A stretch of 64,000 nucleotides of DNA from Lucifuga dentata. Lineage: Eukaryota; Chordata; Actinopteri; Ophidiiformes; Bythitidae. Positions 17,101 through 28,533 of the stretch are shown in pieces (within the stretch, counting starts at the first letter, position 1; each line of letters begins with the position of its first letter). The notes below the pieces were generated by a model that was not told where the DNA came from, made no database searches, and saw only the letters and a list, made by a program, of their open reading frames with translations. The position numbers and the translations under genes are program-made. The DNA lies in contig VXCM01000448.1 in the NCBI GenBank assembly GCA_014773175.1, forward strand, positions 189,662-253,661. The letters are read 5' to 3'.

Positions 17101-20100
17101 AGCTCCATACAAACAGGACTGAATGTAAATAGCAGTACCGCTTCGAAGACAGTGGCCAAACCAGCTAGCAAAATACTGATCGACTGCGGTTCACCATCAG
17201 ATGATCCAGATGATAAAGAAAATAATGTTGGACCTGCCACCTTAGCACAGATTCCTCAGAAAGATGGAAGTAAAGCTAAGTTGGTACTCGTGTCATCTGG
17301 ATTAGGTCCCAGTGAACAGGTGAGAGGCACCTGTTTAGTGAACTGATGCACTTACCATTGTGCAGCAAGAAGATAAACCTTGTCTCTATACTGAAGTGTA
17401 TGTATGAGATCTGCTTATTTCTAAAGCCCTCAGCATATGCAGCAAACTAGATACTTATCAGAGGCAAAACTCCTATCAGTCATCATGTTGCACAATGGTG
17501 TATTGATCAGATTTCAAGGCTAAAACATTGGTGCAGTTCTTCATTCATTCAGTCAGTAGATCTGTTTGTGTAACACACTACCTCACTTTGCAATATATAA
17601 TGTCACCTCTAGGTAATGGTGAAAAGGTTTGCCAAGAGAATTTGTGCCCGTGTGGTTTCCCATGTGACGGCGGAGGTGACCCATGTCATAATGCGCACAG
17701 GTAGATACGCTCACATGCATGTTTTGTGGTGGTCTGCATATGCATTTATATCTTTTGTACTTTTGAAGCAACATGACAGCAAAGTTCACTGTGGTAAGAC
17801 AACTGAATTGATGCATTTGGCTAATTAATGATTCAAAATGTGTTTGATATGTTGAAATTGGCTCCTGAAGTTCTACTTCAGATCTTTCTACCTCCTCCTT
17901 TAAAATACTTACTTCAGCAACAACATTTGCATTTCCAGAAGTAGGTTTCCATTTTACATTGAGTTAGCACATGTTTTAATGTATTTTAAAGCGAGATAAG
18001 TTCTCTGTTTCTCCCTCACCCACACACTCTCCTCCATTCATCTGCTTGTTGCTAATTATCCCCTCTGATAGATTATTTTTAATTTCAAAGCTTGCTGTCT
18101 CCAAAGCACCATATTAACAGTCACTGTTAAAGAAGCCCTTTTAATGGCAGTGGTTTCCCTGGAAACCAAAAATGGGAATTTTGGGTCTCTTGATCTTTTG
18201 TTGTTAAAGGTTGGGAAGGAGGAGGAGATGTCACACTCGTAACCATTTGTTGGGAATAATTTCAAACCATTTGGAATAAAATTATGTTTGAGTCACATCA
18301 GTTCAAGTGTAATCTTGTAGTTGCTGGACATTGATGACCCTGTTCATCAGCGATGAGTTCAGTCTGTGTTGCTGTTTGTGGTTTTAGTCAATAAGTGAGC
18401 TAAAACTGTAGGTTCTTGCAATTCACAATATATCACCAACATTATACAATGTCTGCTGTATATTTAATATCTAAAAGTATCTTGACTAATCAGTGGCTGT
18501 GTATTTATTATCGCAGCATAAATCAGGTCTGTGAACCCCCACAGTCGTCTGAGACCCTTAGGATGATGTAATCTTTTCATAACTTTGTGTAATACAATAT
18601 GTCATCAGTTATCAAAAAAGTATAAAAAATCTTTGTTAACTTCACAAAGACAGAACTTATTGAGAATATAGCTGAATCAAATGAGGAATAGATAAATGGG
18701 TGGCATCAGTCCTTTCAATAATAAAACATACGTTATTAATTCAAGAAATGTTTATGAATGGGGATAAATACATGTATGTTGTTCTGCATGTGTGTTCACA
18801 CCTCTGCTTTTTTTGTTTCTCTGTCAGATGCACAATTGGTGTGTGAGCGTACACTGAAGTACTTCCTTGGCATTGCAGGCAGGAAGTGGGTGTTGAGCTT
18901 CAACTGTGAGTCGCAATCACTTCATAGTCAAGACCTATGACTGATGTGTTTGGAACAATTACTCTAAATGCAAAACAGCATGATGGGGAGGGAGCCCGGA
19001 GTGTTTTATAACATAGCCGAGCAACAGAATTTTGTTTGTGCTCCTGAAAATAAGTTTTGATTCTGTTTCGTCCCCACAGGGATTTCTGAATGCTTCAAAC
19101 AAAAAAAACTCTTAGATGAGGTATGTGTGCCTGAGCGATTTGCTGTTACATCTCCGTGTGTTTAGATGTTGAATTAAGGCGACATGATAAATCTCTCCAC
19201 GTGTTTTACTGTAATACCTCATAAATTATTTGTTGCTTTATAAATCCCTGCATCTGATTCTTTGCGGTGCACGAATAATGCTTTGCCAGCTTTTATTTAG
19301 TGTTACCATATATTTAAAATTATTTCTCTGTCATAAATATATATATATGTATACTGTATATACATACATACACTGTATATATGTGGACTACACAACCATA
19401 AGATGAAATATATTCAGTCTTCTCTTGGATATGTAGTTAGAAGAGAATTTGACCCTTGAAATAAATGGAATTCATGTTAAGATGCCTGGCAGCTTTCAGT
19501 CAAATGTGTCAAATTCACAGTTGGTGAATCTGACAGTGAAAAATTGCTCCACTTATTAAATACGAAGAAGCAGCAGGTCAAGGTTTCAACATTGTCAAGT
19601 GGGCTTTTTCCTGCCAACGTAAAATAAAGTCAATTTGCTGCATTTTCCAACAGAGTTTGTTTGAAGTGCGAGGTGACGTGGTGAACGGCTCCAATCACCA
19701 GGGCCCCATGAGAGCTCGTACCACCATAGATAATAATGTGAGTCCTTCATATATATTTACTGACATTACGCCATTTACACACACACGCACAGAAATACAT
19801 TTTTTATTTGAGCTAATTAGCCTGTAAAGGTAGAGCTGCAGTCATGAATCTCCCATTGTGTTCCCTCACCTGTGCCAAAATTTACCTACCACCTGCACCT
19901 GTAATGGACTTTCCCTGATTTTCATTTTTATTTACGGCTACATCCCCATCTATTAAAATTACATTTACAAAAATATTTTTCTTGAATCCAGGATTAGAAG
20001 ATTCATGTGAACACATTAAGAAATAAATATGTATGACCTTTTCAATGAAGAGGATATATGCCTCTTTGCCCATGTTACCTATTGTTGCTGACTGGCCATA

Positions 20101-23100
20101 ACCTTGCAGCCAGACTACATCGCTCACATTCTGATTCACAGACTTTAAGACTGGAAACACCCACTGATAAACTGTGTCGATTGATGTAATCAGATTGAGT
20201 AAGAATTAAAGTATGGCATCTTGCGGGGGNGGGGAGGGGGAGACAGAGAGACATCAAAATCAAGTGAATGAAATGATCACATTTTCCAACCACTATGCAC
20301 AGTCTGATTTGTATCCATAACAAGCAGCATTTGAAGGGGGTTCTTCTTCTTAGCTCAGGCCCTGGTGTAAACCAGTAATCACAATTTTCCGGTAGGTGTA
20401 AATCCAGTGGGACCAGTTTGCTTACCACAGAGGAGAAAAATTAGAAACAGCAGATGTCATGTCAGCTTTACGGCTGTCTTTGAAGAGCATTCCTTGATTG
20501 AATTAGATTGTAATTTCAGGACTATTTGAGCCACAGCACTTTGATGGAGTCAGACAGATTATCCTGTTCACTTTCTGTATCCTGCACCAGCATGACAAAC
20601 AGATGAACAAATCAAACGCAGAGCCAGAGAGTCTGTCACCAGAATGTTGATACCCAGGAAATCAGTTGAAGCTGTGTGTCTGCTTGTGTGTGTAACAGAC
20701 TGAAAGAGCATGCACTTACATGTGTGTACTATCACATCAGACACTCCTAATACCTCCCGAAGGACATTAAGTGTTGTCTAAATTAAAAATCTGCAATGGA
20801 AAAAGCTTTTTAGTCTCACCAGCCACCTCTAGCTAATGATCATTACAGACAGACAGGCAGGTGTGAGAAATTAGCGTGTCTCTTTCTCGTGGCTCAAGCA
20901 TTTATCTTCTGAACCCATTCAGCCACACGAGACTCTGACGCGAGTTACACGTTTGAGGAATAACTTTACATTCAAATTTTAAGCAAGATTATTGACCTTT
21001 GCAGTAAAACAGTGTGTCCCTGGAGTCAGGCATGTCACATGTACTAATCCTGATTCTCACATCCAGCATCACTCAGGACTGAAATGTTTTTCTAGAACTT
21101 GAGCAGTTTTCTTCTTTGACTTCACTGCAGAAGTTGTGCAGATATTTTACATGAGATCATTTTTTTTTCTGTTCTAACCATGTATATCTTCTTTCTCTGT
21201 AGCTGCTCATGAAAGGCTACAAAATCTGCTTTCAAGGCCGTTTCACAGACATGACCACAGGTAAACCACAGCAGCATGATTTAATGATTTAGACTTCCTG
21301 AAATGTGATTTTGATGTAGGAGACTAGCGGCTAAAATATTAAAATATTAAAGATTATTTAGATTTAGGGAATAATAAGAATATGATGATGATAATGATGA
21401 TGAAGAAGCTGTGGATGTTTGTGTTAATATTCACAACGTCCAAATGCAGATCCAGATGCAGCTAGTAAACACAAAGAGAGCACATACCTGCACCAAGATG
21501 ACGTGATGCAGTTGTTATTTCATTCAAATGTTTGCAATGTTCAACTATGCCATGTTACCAAACATCCATATAATATCGTACAACAAATAACAATAAAACT
21601 GACCAAAAAACATCTGCATGGCAAAGGAAATGATTAAAGCTCAGATATGTTACTTTCCACACATTCAGGCTACAGTTTAAAACGTCGTTATTGCTGGATG
21701 TGAAAATATCATTAACTGTCACAGTAATGTAAACAAATTACAGTGTATTTTCCATGGAAATAATTTAAGTTTGTTATTGGCATCGTTAACTTGATCAATA
21801 TTTCTCAGTAACATCTCCAAAATCTAACACCACTGCAAATGCTCAAACTGGAAATACTGGAAATAAATAATGGAAGTTGAATAGATTTTCTCAGAAAGAT
21901 CTGGCATTATTTTACCATCATCCAACTCCAGACGTTCCCCCAGACAATTACAAAGTTTCTTGGTAGAAAATAAAACCGTAGCTTATTTTTATCGTATGTA
22001 AGAGAGTAGTTGTTTCACTTATTCAGATGATCAATTATAACTGATAATTAACATTAACTAGTAATTAACAATAATAATTAACAATAACTTATATATATAT
22101 CCATCTCTGCTTGAATCCCATTTTTTTGTTCTTTTATATTGATCAATCCTGCATGGGGTTTGCCATTATGAGTGAAAAATCCGGGCTCAGGCACTTCAGG
22201 AAATTTTAAATAATAGAGTTCCTGAATACTGGCCAAATAACCGAAGAGAATTATCATTTTCATTTGATAGATTTCCAATGACTGGACTGCAAAAACCCTG
22301 AGGTTGTATTGTACACCAATGAATGGCCTTAATTTTTGAAGTGCTAGTTGCACTGTTCTGCTGTTTGAAAAACAAATTGGTTTGCCTCACCGTACTTTTT
22401 CCTTTCTGTTGGCATTTCTGTCCTGCAAGACACAGATAGGCACCCATCTGGGTTTAAAGAGCGAAAAGCAAAAAAGAAAACTAAAAAGGCATTTAAAGAA
22501 GTTTGCAAAGGTTTTGATTGACATGAAGAACAGCTTGAATCCTGTGCTGTCTTTTAAAAGAAGCCATTTCCACACAAGAGTGTAGGTGGGTTGAATGTGG
22601 ACTTTGGAAAGCTGAGGGAGATTTTTTTGTATCATGTTGTCATATTATTACACAGTGGATTCTATGAGTCATTTCGCTGCCTGAAAATTATTGTCGGAAA
22701 CAAAAAAAGTGCAGTGCATTTACAGGCGCAGTCAAAGTGCTTTTGCAGTTTTCCCTCTTTCAAAATGCTGAAATTTGTGCTCATAAAGTGAAAAGTGGCC
22801 TCACAGTTTCCACACAAGTGTACTTTTTAAACTTTATTCTTAATGATTAATGGCCTTTGAAACCACTTTACCTCCAAGTCCAAGGTAGAGAGGAGTCGAG
22901 TTTCCCTCCACACAAAATATTCCCTGTTGATATGCATTTGCTTTATCGCTACAACATGGATGCATGGATTTAAAGAATATATGGATTAGTGACTTATGAC
23001 TGTAAAACCAGCAATAAATTGCAATGCAGAGGCAACCCTTTTAATGTATAGTGAGCTTGCTGTTATGAGTGAAAAGGGTGCATTTTGAAAAATACCCACC

Positions 23101-26100
23101 AGCAGTAATCTTCTTTTTCGCTCCTCCTTGAGCTCTTAGAGTGCTCCTACAGCATCCTGCGGCTGCCTGCTGGATCGATGAAGCTTTGCTAATGTGTTGA
23201 CATCTGCTTGCTAGCGTGAGCAGTTTAAAGGCTTTTTTTTTTTTTACTTGGAACAAACATGAGGAAGGAGTCTATTTTCTTCAGCCAAACAGGATTTCAT
23301 CTATTATTCAGTCAAGTCTGTGAATGTTACATGATATCTACTGCATGTATGACGAGGTGTTTGATGTTCTCCTTACACGAGCGCTCTCATGTTAAAGGTG
23401 AAGAACAGGGAAAGAGTAGATGATGTTTTCGTTTGATGAAGACCTGTTTGTGGTTTGATGTGGTATCGAGACCATTTTTATTAAACAGAGATAAATGTGT
23501 GTTAAGGGATGATGGGGATGGTGAAATCTGTGTATTGATTGAGTGGAGACGCAGGTTGCTGTTATGAGTGAAAAGGGTGCCTGGGTACCTGTTTTCCAGC
23601 TGTCAGATCAAAGCAAATCACAGCTTGAAATGAGACATTGCTCAGCATCTCCTTTAGGTTTAAATAAAGAAAAATACAGAGGCTCCTCAACAATCAGCAT
23701 CTCTGTGTGTGTGCATGTGCATGCGCACGCGTGTTTGTGTGTGTATGTGTCCATGCTAGATGAAATGGAGTGGATGGTGGAGCTTTGTGGAGCAACTGTA
23801 GTGAAAGATCCGCTTCTCCTGGACGGTAAACAGGTAAGTTTCTCCCACACAGGAACAACAGAATACAGAGACATGTTCTTACTTGTATGCAGAGTGTAAC
23901 ATTGCTTTATGTCAGTCAGGATACATTTGTAAACACAGGGATGTGATGCGTCAGGCTCCTATTATTATTATTATTTTTAGATATCTTGCGAGTGGTACCT
24001 GAGTTCTTATTCACATTTTTCCTTGTATGACTTGTACTGGTGTGCTCATATCATTTCCACATACTCCACTTTGTATTCTTACAGTGGATTCTCCTGCACA
24101 TGCCATGATAGGATTTCCAAAACCTTAAAAAAAAATAAAATTAAAAAAATAAGAAAGATTTACATACCATTGTTGAATGTTTTGGATGCAAAAATAAAAG
24201 GTCATGAAGCAAACGTTTGCCCTTCCCAAAAGTTTGAATGGTTGTTGCCTTTTACACAGATGATTTAATGAAACCACCCAGACTGTAACATCATGTCCGA
24301 GACCAATCATGTCACAAAAATGATTACAAAACTATGATTATGGAGACAAAATGGACTGGGATTGGCTTGTGAGAGTGTGATGACGGTGCCACATCATTGG
24401 TGATTCATACATTATTAGAGGAGACAGGGTGATGATGAAATGTGGTTTTCCCCCGACGCACACAAATAAAAGATTAGTGGGATCAGTCTGGTGTTTTGAG
24501 ACACTTAAAGGACCATACCAGCCATTTTGCATGTTTGAGTCTGACATTAAATTTTAATACATGTACTGACAATCATTTACCAAATCATACTACTGGAATG
24601 GTAAATTAAAAAAATGTTTTCCTACCTTCCAGACCACCATTGGTTTCAGTTCATTCTGGTACGCTATTAAAATCAACTTGTTGATACTTGAAACGTTGTT
24701 GGGATAGGTAATCCATCATTGCAAAGAAGGCTTTGCGATGATGGATTACCTCAGGTTTTTTTAGAAGTTACAGAATTTTAGCAATTAATCGCAATAAAAA
24801 GCACTGAGTGATCTGAAAATGCTTCCTGTTGTCAGTTCTTCACTACAGCACTTGAAAGCACCACTAAGCATTTTCAGATCACTCTGCGCTTTTTATTGCG
24901 CTTAAACACTATAATTACGTAATTTCGGGGGAAAAAAAAAATCCTGAATACATGTCTTTTTCTCGATGATGGATTACCTATCCCAAGAACGTTCCAAGTA
25001 TCAACAAGCTGATTTTAATAGCGTACCAGAATGAACGGAAACCAATGGTGGTCTGGAAGGTAGGAAATAAAATTTTTAATTCACTGTTCCAGTAGTATGC
25101 TTTGGCAAATGATTGTCTGTAACGTTACTTGAAATTTGAATATAACAGGCTCAAAAATGCAAAATGGCCGGTATGGTCCTAACTCTGATACAGATAAAGA
25201 TTGTAATATGGTTACCTCAGAAACCAGATGTGCCCCAGCATCTCAAGCTTAAAGAGCTTTCAGTCCAAATGTTGCACTCCTGAGCACAGTTAAATAAGCT
25301 GCCCTTCACGGAGAATTAACAGGAAACACAGCACAATGGATTTCCTGATGTCCTGTGTCCAGGAAAACAGATGTCAGCAAAATGTCAAAGCTCCACCAGG
25401 TAATATTGTGCTTATCTGAAAATTAGTTTTGCTGTTAAATCAGTGTATCCACTCCAATTCAGGTATTTAACACTCATATTTTGTAAAAATGACTGCCTGC
25501 TTTTGCACCTGAAATCCCTTTTATGTACTTATGAACATATCTTATGAGATAATGATTTCATAATTAATAATCAGTCTCATACTCATGAGATTATCTACAG
25601 TTGCCAAATAAGGTGTTCAACTTGTTGTTTGTTGTCCATGATGCTTCAGGTTAACGCTTTCAGTCCACTGATGTGTTTTATGACTCATCTTATAAGCAAT
25701 ATAAGTGAAGTATCACCCGCAGAGAACAGAAAGACGTCCGTAAAGCGCAATAACTCGCAGAGCTTCAGCCTTCATAATGGTTATTGTTTCTCATGTGACT
25801 CCTGGAGTTTGATTTGGTGGGAAATTAACACAGAAGTGCAGCATTGTTCAACAAACGTTAAATTTTACTATAGTTAAAAACGGTTAAAGAGACCTACCAC
25901 AACCTCATCAACGTGTCCTTAAGCCAGGGACAGTATAAGTCTCGCTCGTTTTGCGATGTGAAATTGGGGATCATTTCTATTTTATTGTCCCACAGAAATC
26001 TCACCAGCTGGTTATTGTTCAGCCTGGACCAGAATCATCCTACAACAGTGAGTCTTTATCTGGAAATTATACAACTTTTTTTTCACCTGCTGCTCCTTTA

Positions 26101-28533
26101 CCCAAACATGGAAAAACACTCGGTCTTCCAACCTTTCTTAATCTCTCACAATCACACACTCCCATACAAAAGCCATAAAGGCAGGGATTAGACTGGTAGC
26201 AGTGCTGGAGCCATGACGTTATTGATGGATGCCTTTGTTCGGGGATTTGAGCCTGACTCGGGGAGTGACCTACGGAGTTTCACACAGGAAGTGTGTGTGT
26301 GTGTGTGTGCGTCCGTGCATATGTTAGGTTCTGGAATCTCATGATGGGCTTTTGTTGATATGAGACTAGATATTGTTGTTTCATGATATAACTTAAATGT
26401 TTTTTTTTTTAGGTCTCAGAGGTGAAATTACAGTTCAGTAATTTCTAAACGAAAACTGTTTTTGAGGAGTAAATGAACAATACATGTACACCACAGGCCA
26501 GAAGTTTGAGGCCACCCCCAGATTTAAAAAAAAAAAAAATTATCAATACACTGTTTGTTTTACAATTTATTACACAGGAAATGACAAAAATACATAAAAT
26601 AAATGTAACTAATTAGTTTTCAAGAAGAATTTGTCAACATAAAAGTACTCTGAAGTCATTTCAAGCTCAGACTTTGGTTTCATCAAAGTAACCCCCTCTG
26701 GCCAAGTCAGAATTCTCAAAACCTTTTGCTTCTCTTTTGAATGGATGTAACTTTGGTATCATTTTGATGAATGTTTTGGATCGTCGTCCTGTTGAATGAA
26801 ATTTTGACCAGTAAATCGGATGGAATCGCGTGTCTTTGAAGGATGGAATGGTAATTCTCTTTCTTCATACTTCCTTTAACTTGGACCAAGTCTCCAGATT
26901 TTGCTCCCCCAAAAACATCCCCACAGCATTATTGAACCCCTCCATGGTTTACATGGGGGTGGTTGCAGAGCATGAGCAGACTGTGTACCAAATTTAATCC
27001 CAAAATGATATGGGAGAAGGCAGTCAGCAGCTACTGGATAAAATGTTAAAACACATCAGCATAAGGGGAATTGGAACACATGGAGTGCCAGTGCACTAAT
27101 ACAGACTGGGCATGCCTTCATTACAAATTATTTGTTAAGCCATAGTATCTACATAATGTGCTCTTGTTGACAAATTCTTCTTGAAAACTAATTAGTTACA
27201 TTTATTTTCTATAGTTTTTTCATTGACTGTGCAATAAATTGTAAAACAGAGTATTGATGATTTAAAAAAAAAAATAAAAATCTGGGGGTGTCCTCAAACT
27301 TCTGACCGGTAGTGTATCTATTCAGCGATATTTCTGATATTTGGATTTTGTCATTATCTGTTTTGGGGAAGTAAATTACAATTCATTTAAAGTACATTTA
27401 GCATAGTTGTCATTTTGAAAGGCAAAGATTTGCATTCAGGTTAATTACTTAATAGGCTGCTCAGATAACCGGCAGTTTATTGAAGTTTAAGGTTAGATAT
27501 CTGAGCACCTGTTGGATGGCTGTTACTGTAAGGTCCTCACAAACGTAGGAGTTCCAGTCTGCATCCAGGTCTGTTACTGCTCGCATCTATCTTCCAGTGC
27601 ATGGATTTGCATATGTTTGTGCACGAATGACAGTCAGTGGCACAGTGACGGAAAGGCCAAATGGCAGCAGCCACTTCCAGCCAAAATGAGACAGGTTCCC
27701 AACAAGAGCGAAGGGAGTGACTCTTCGGGAAAGTGAGTGTGAAAGAAGTGAGGCAGCGGAGAAATGTCTGAGAGAAAATGTCAAACTGGAGAGGGGGAAA
27801 ATGTCAAAACAATTGGGGGGGGGGGGGGGNNNNNNNNNNNNNNNNNNNNNNNNNNNNNNNNNNNNNNNNNNNNNNNNNNNNNNNNNNNNNNNNNNNNNNN
27901 NNNNNNNNNNNNNNNNNNNNNNNNNNNNNNNNNNNNNNNNNNNNNNNNNNNNNCACCCAAACAGCACCATTGATAGGAATCACACACACGTGCACTCACA
28001 CACACACATTCTCCAGTGTAATATACACAGTATGTAAGCACATTGTCATGTCCAGATGGGTACATACACACTCTGGACTTGTCACTTCGGTTTAGGAATA
28101 AATATGCTGCTGCGTTTACAGTTTCAAATATTTTCAAATTGATACTTTAGAAAATGAAGTTTCTTGAAGTGTCTCAGTTTCTCTTTTCTAGAAAGATTTG
28201 AATCTGTGATATTTTATATTATCTGTCATAATAGTATAGAGGAGAGTTTTAGCTTAGAGTCACATAAACTGAATAGGAACAGATATATAGTTTATAGGGA
28301 AACATGATAAACTGGTTCATATGTGATAGCAATATGCTTTATATTAGCATGTCATGCCATTTTAAATATTATGATTGTGCATCATATGGTTTTTATCATA
28401 ATTACTGTTTTATCATTACTGAACTTCATGCTCCACAGGTCTCTTTCGACAAGCTACAGTCGTAACCCGCGGTTGGCTTTTGGATACCGTGGCAACCTAC
28501 ACGCTCCAAAACCACAACAACTACACAGCATGA
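7474..28533 (+). CDS. brca1: BRCA1 DNA-repair E3 ubiquitin ligase (complete, 20 coding exons)
   Basis: Coding exons are 7474-7547, 7701-7754, 7909-7989, 8087-8175, 8262-8298, 8428-8558, 9173-12016, 12199-12272, 13173-13308, 13512-13569, 16271-16374, 17093-17319, 17613-17700, 18828-18905, 19080-19120, 19654-19737, 21203-21260, 23760-23833, 25996-26047 and 28439-28533. Together they make 4479 bases in one frame, or 1492 residues; human BRCA1 has 1863. The domains are a RING at 22-63, a long low-complexity centre, an Lys/Arg nuclear signal near 348, a PALB2-type coiled coil near 1129-1150, and tandem BRCT repeats from about 1292 to the end. Exon lengths 54, 89, 88, 78, 41, 84 and 74 equal those I recall for human RING- and BRCT-coding exons. 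By family it pairs with BARD1 and acts in homologous recombination in the nucleus. The small 37- and 58-base exons and the 16271-16374 exon rest on splice sites and frame only. The intron after 8175 uses a GC donor. Confidence 0.95.
8176..8177 (+). other. brca1: GC splice donor of a brca1 intron (GC-AG intron 8176-8261)
   Basis: No GT donor keeps the conserved protein here. Ending the exon at 8175 before GCAAGA gives an 89-base exon, the same length I recall for the human exon coding for this segment. It also puts the next exon (from 8262 after TTTTTCAG) in a frame reading [12 protein letters not shown]. Reading through instead reaches a stop at 8352-8354. GC-AG introns are a known minority class handled by the major spliceosome. 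Confidence 0.7.
8559..9172 (+). other. brca1: brca1 intron before the central exon, nothing notable
   Basis: This 614-base AT-rich intron has donor GTAAAA and acceptor TTATCTTAG. I see no repeat, RNA gene or second coding signal in it. Confidence 0.6.
9173..12016 (+). other. brca1: brca1 large central exon (about residues 156-1104)
   Basis: One uninterrupted 2844-base exon corresponds to the giant exon of vertebrate BRCA1. It is rich in Lys, Glu, Ser and Asn and mostly without predicted fold. A basic cluster YKRKRRGR near 9747-9770 matches the main nuclear localisation signal. A second basic stretch, [16 protein letters not shown], lies near 10931-10980, and RRSRRLQ near 10370. Scattered SQ/TQ sites are possible ATM/ATR targets. 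It is shorter than the human exon of roughly 3.4 kb, which explains most of the smaller protein size. Confidence 0.92.
12273..13172 (+). other. brca1: brca1 intron of 900 bases, nothing notable
   Basis: Donor GTAAAT, acceptor CTCTTTTAG. A segment around 12400-12450 (containing GTAGAGGGCAGC) looks like a possible old dispersed-repeat fragment but has no clear ends. No coding or RNA signal was seen. Confidence 0.5.
13173..13308 (+). other. brca1: brca1 coiled-coil exon (PALB2-binding type)
   Basis: The exon begins [20 protein letters not shown], a heptad-patterned helix closely matching the segment of vertebrate BRCA1 that binds the PALB2 N-terminus and links BRCA1 to BRCA2 and RAD51. The preceding exon ends [15 protein letters not shown], also typical. 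The coiled coil starts near residue 1129 and gives way to an acidic, serine-rich tail. Confidence 0.9.
13728..14039. mobile_element. Mariner-like MITE in a brca1 intron
   Basis: The left end reads GGGGTCCAAAAGTCTGAGG and the right end CTCAGACTTTTGGACCCCAC, forming imperfect terminal inverted repeats of about 25 bases. The right end finishes with GTA, consistent with a TA target site. About 310 bases lie between the outer ends and no transposase is readable. GTCCAAAAGTCTGAG-type ends are typical of fish Tc1/mariner non-autonomous elements. It sits in the intron 13570-16270. Confidence 0.7.
14040..16270 (+). other. brca1: Remainder of the brca1 intron 13570-16270
   Basis: The stretch is AT-rich non-coding DNA with a long T tract and a single-N assembly joint at 15948. 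Short open frames (for example 14638-14820 and 16162-16401) have no recognisable homology. The second one overlaps the real exon 16271-16374 in another frame. No RNA gene is seen. Confidence 0.5.
16375..19653 (+). other. brca1: brca1 introns around the BRCT1 exons
   Basis: Introns 16375-17092, 17320-17612, 17701-18827, 18906-19079 and 19121-19653 surround small BRCT exons. They are AT-rich. A TA-rich simple repeat lies near 19336-19382. I see no mobile element with definable ends and no additional gene. Confidence 0.5.
19738..23759 (+). other. brca1: brca1 introns 19738-21202 and 21261-23759
   Basis: Two long introns flank the 58-base exon. They hold a G-rich patch with a single N at 20230, a (GATGAT)-like patch near 21383-21403, and two exact copies of a 25-base word (23057-23081 and 23556-23580). 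The second intron ends in an alternating GT/GC tract right at its acceptor. No further gene is supported. Confidence 0.5.
23702..23759 (+). repeat. Alternating purine-pyrimidine tract abutting a brca1 acceptor
   Basis: A GT/GC-alternating stretch (TGTGTGTGTGCATGTGCATG, then CGCACGCGTG and more GT) runs almost to the acceptor CCATGCTAG that ends at 23759. The usual pyrimidine tract is therefore missing from the last 50 bases of the intron. The downstream 74-base exon is certain from its BRCT2 coding sequence. Such tracts can adopt Z-DNA and vary in length between individuals. Confidence 0.7.
24505..25182. mobile_element. TTAA-flanked foldback element, copy A (palindromic form)
   Basis: The element is a nearly perfect long palindrome of two arms of about 330 bases. 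The left end is TTAAAGGACCATACCAGCC and the right end GGCCGGTATGGTCCTAA; the arms match through AATCCATCAT and the hairpin near 24780-24900. The left flank keeps TTAA; the right reads CTAA. No coding capacity is visible. TTAA targets are the signature of piggyBac-type transposition, so a piggyBac-mobilised MITE is the best guess. It lies in the brca1 intron 23834-25995. Confidence 0.8.
26288..26310 (+). repeat. (GT)n microsatellite
   Basis: About eleven GT units lie in the last brca1 intron (26048-28438), immediately before a GC-containing interruption. Confidence 0.85.
26487..27316. mobile_element. Degenerate Tc1-like transposon with long terminal inverted repeats
   Basis: The ends are TACACCACAGGCCAGAAGTT on the left and GACCGGTAGTGTA on the right, inside inverted repeats of roughly 190 bases that include an A tract and the shared word ACTAATTAGTTTTCAAGAAG. 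TA lies at both ends. On the - strand the interior keeps broken traces of Tc1 transposase, such as a segment reading like GVTLMKP (about 26675-26700) and one around 26910-26950, but there are many stops and deletions. At 830 bases it is about half the length of an intact Tc1. It is in the last brca1 intron. Confidence 0.75.
27830..27953. other. Assembly gap (124 N)
   Basis: A run of N follows a poly-G stretch (27815-27829) in the last brca1 intron. No brca1 coding sequence is missing, because the flanking exons 25996-26047 and 28439-28533 join in frame. Confidence 0.99.

Larger units (their letters stand above)
17093..28533 (+). other. brca1: brca1 exons encoding the tandem BRCT repeats
   Basis: BRCT1 begins in the 17093-17319 exon with [13 protein letters not shown], which holds the serine that contacts phosphoserine in human (Ser1655). 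It continues through [17 protein letters not shown], which keeps the Arg-Thr-Leu-Lys surface (human 1699-1702). The linker and BRCT2 run through [34 protein letters not shown] and [15 protein letters not shown], ending NNYTA. The segment between VIVQPGPES and the last BRCT helix is shorter than in human because the last two coding exons are 52 and 95 bases. All boundaries are in frame. Confidence 0.92.

Noticed and set aside
27587..28137. Several open frames across the N run
   Set aside because: They exist only because N is read as an unknown residue; no coding support on either side.
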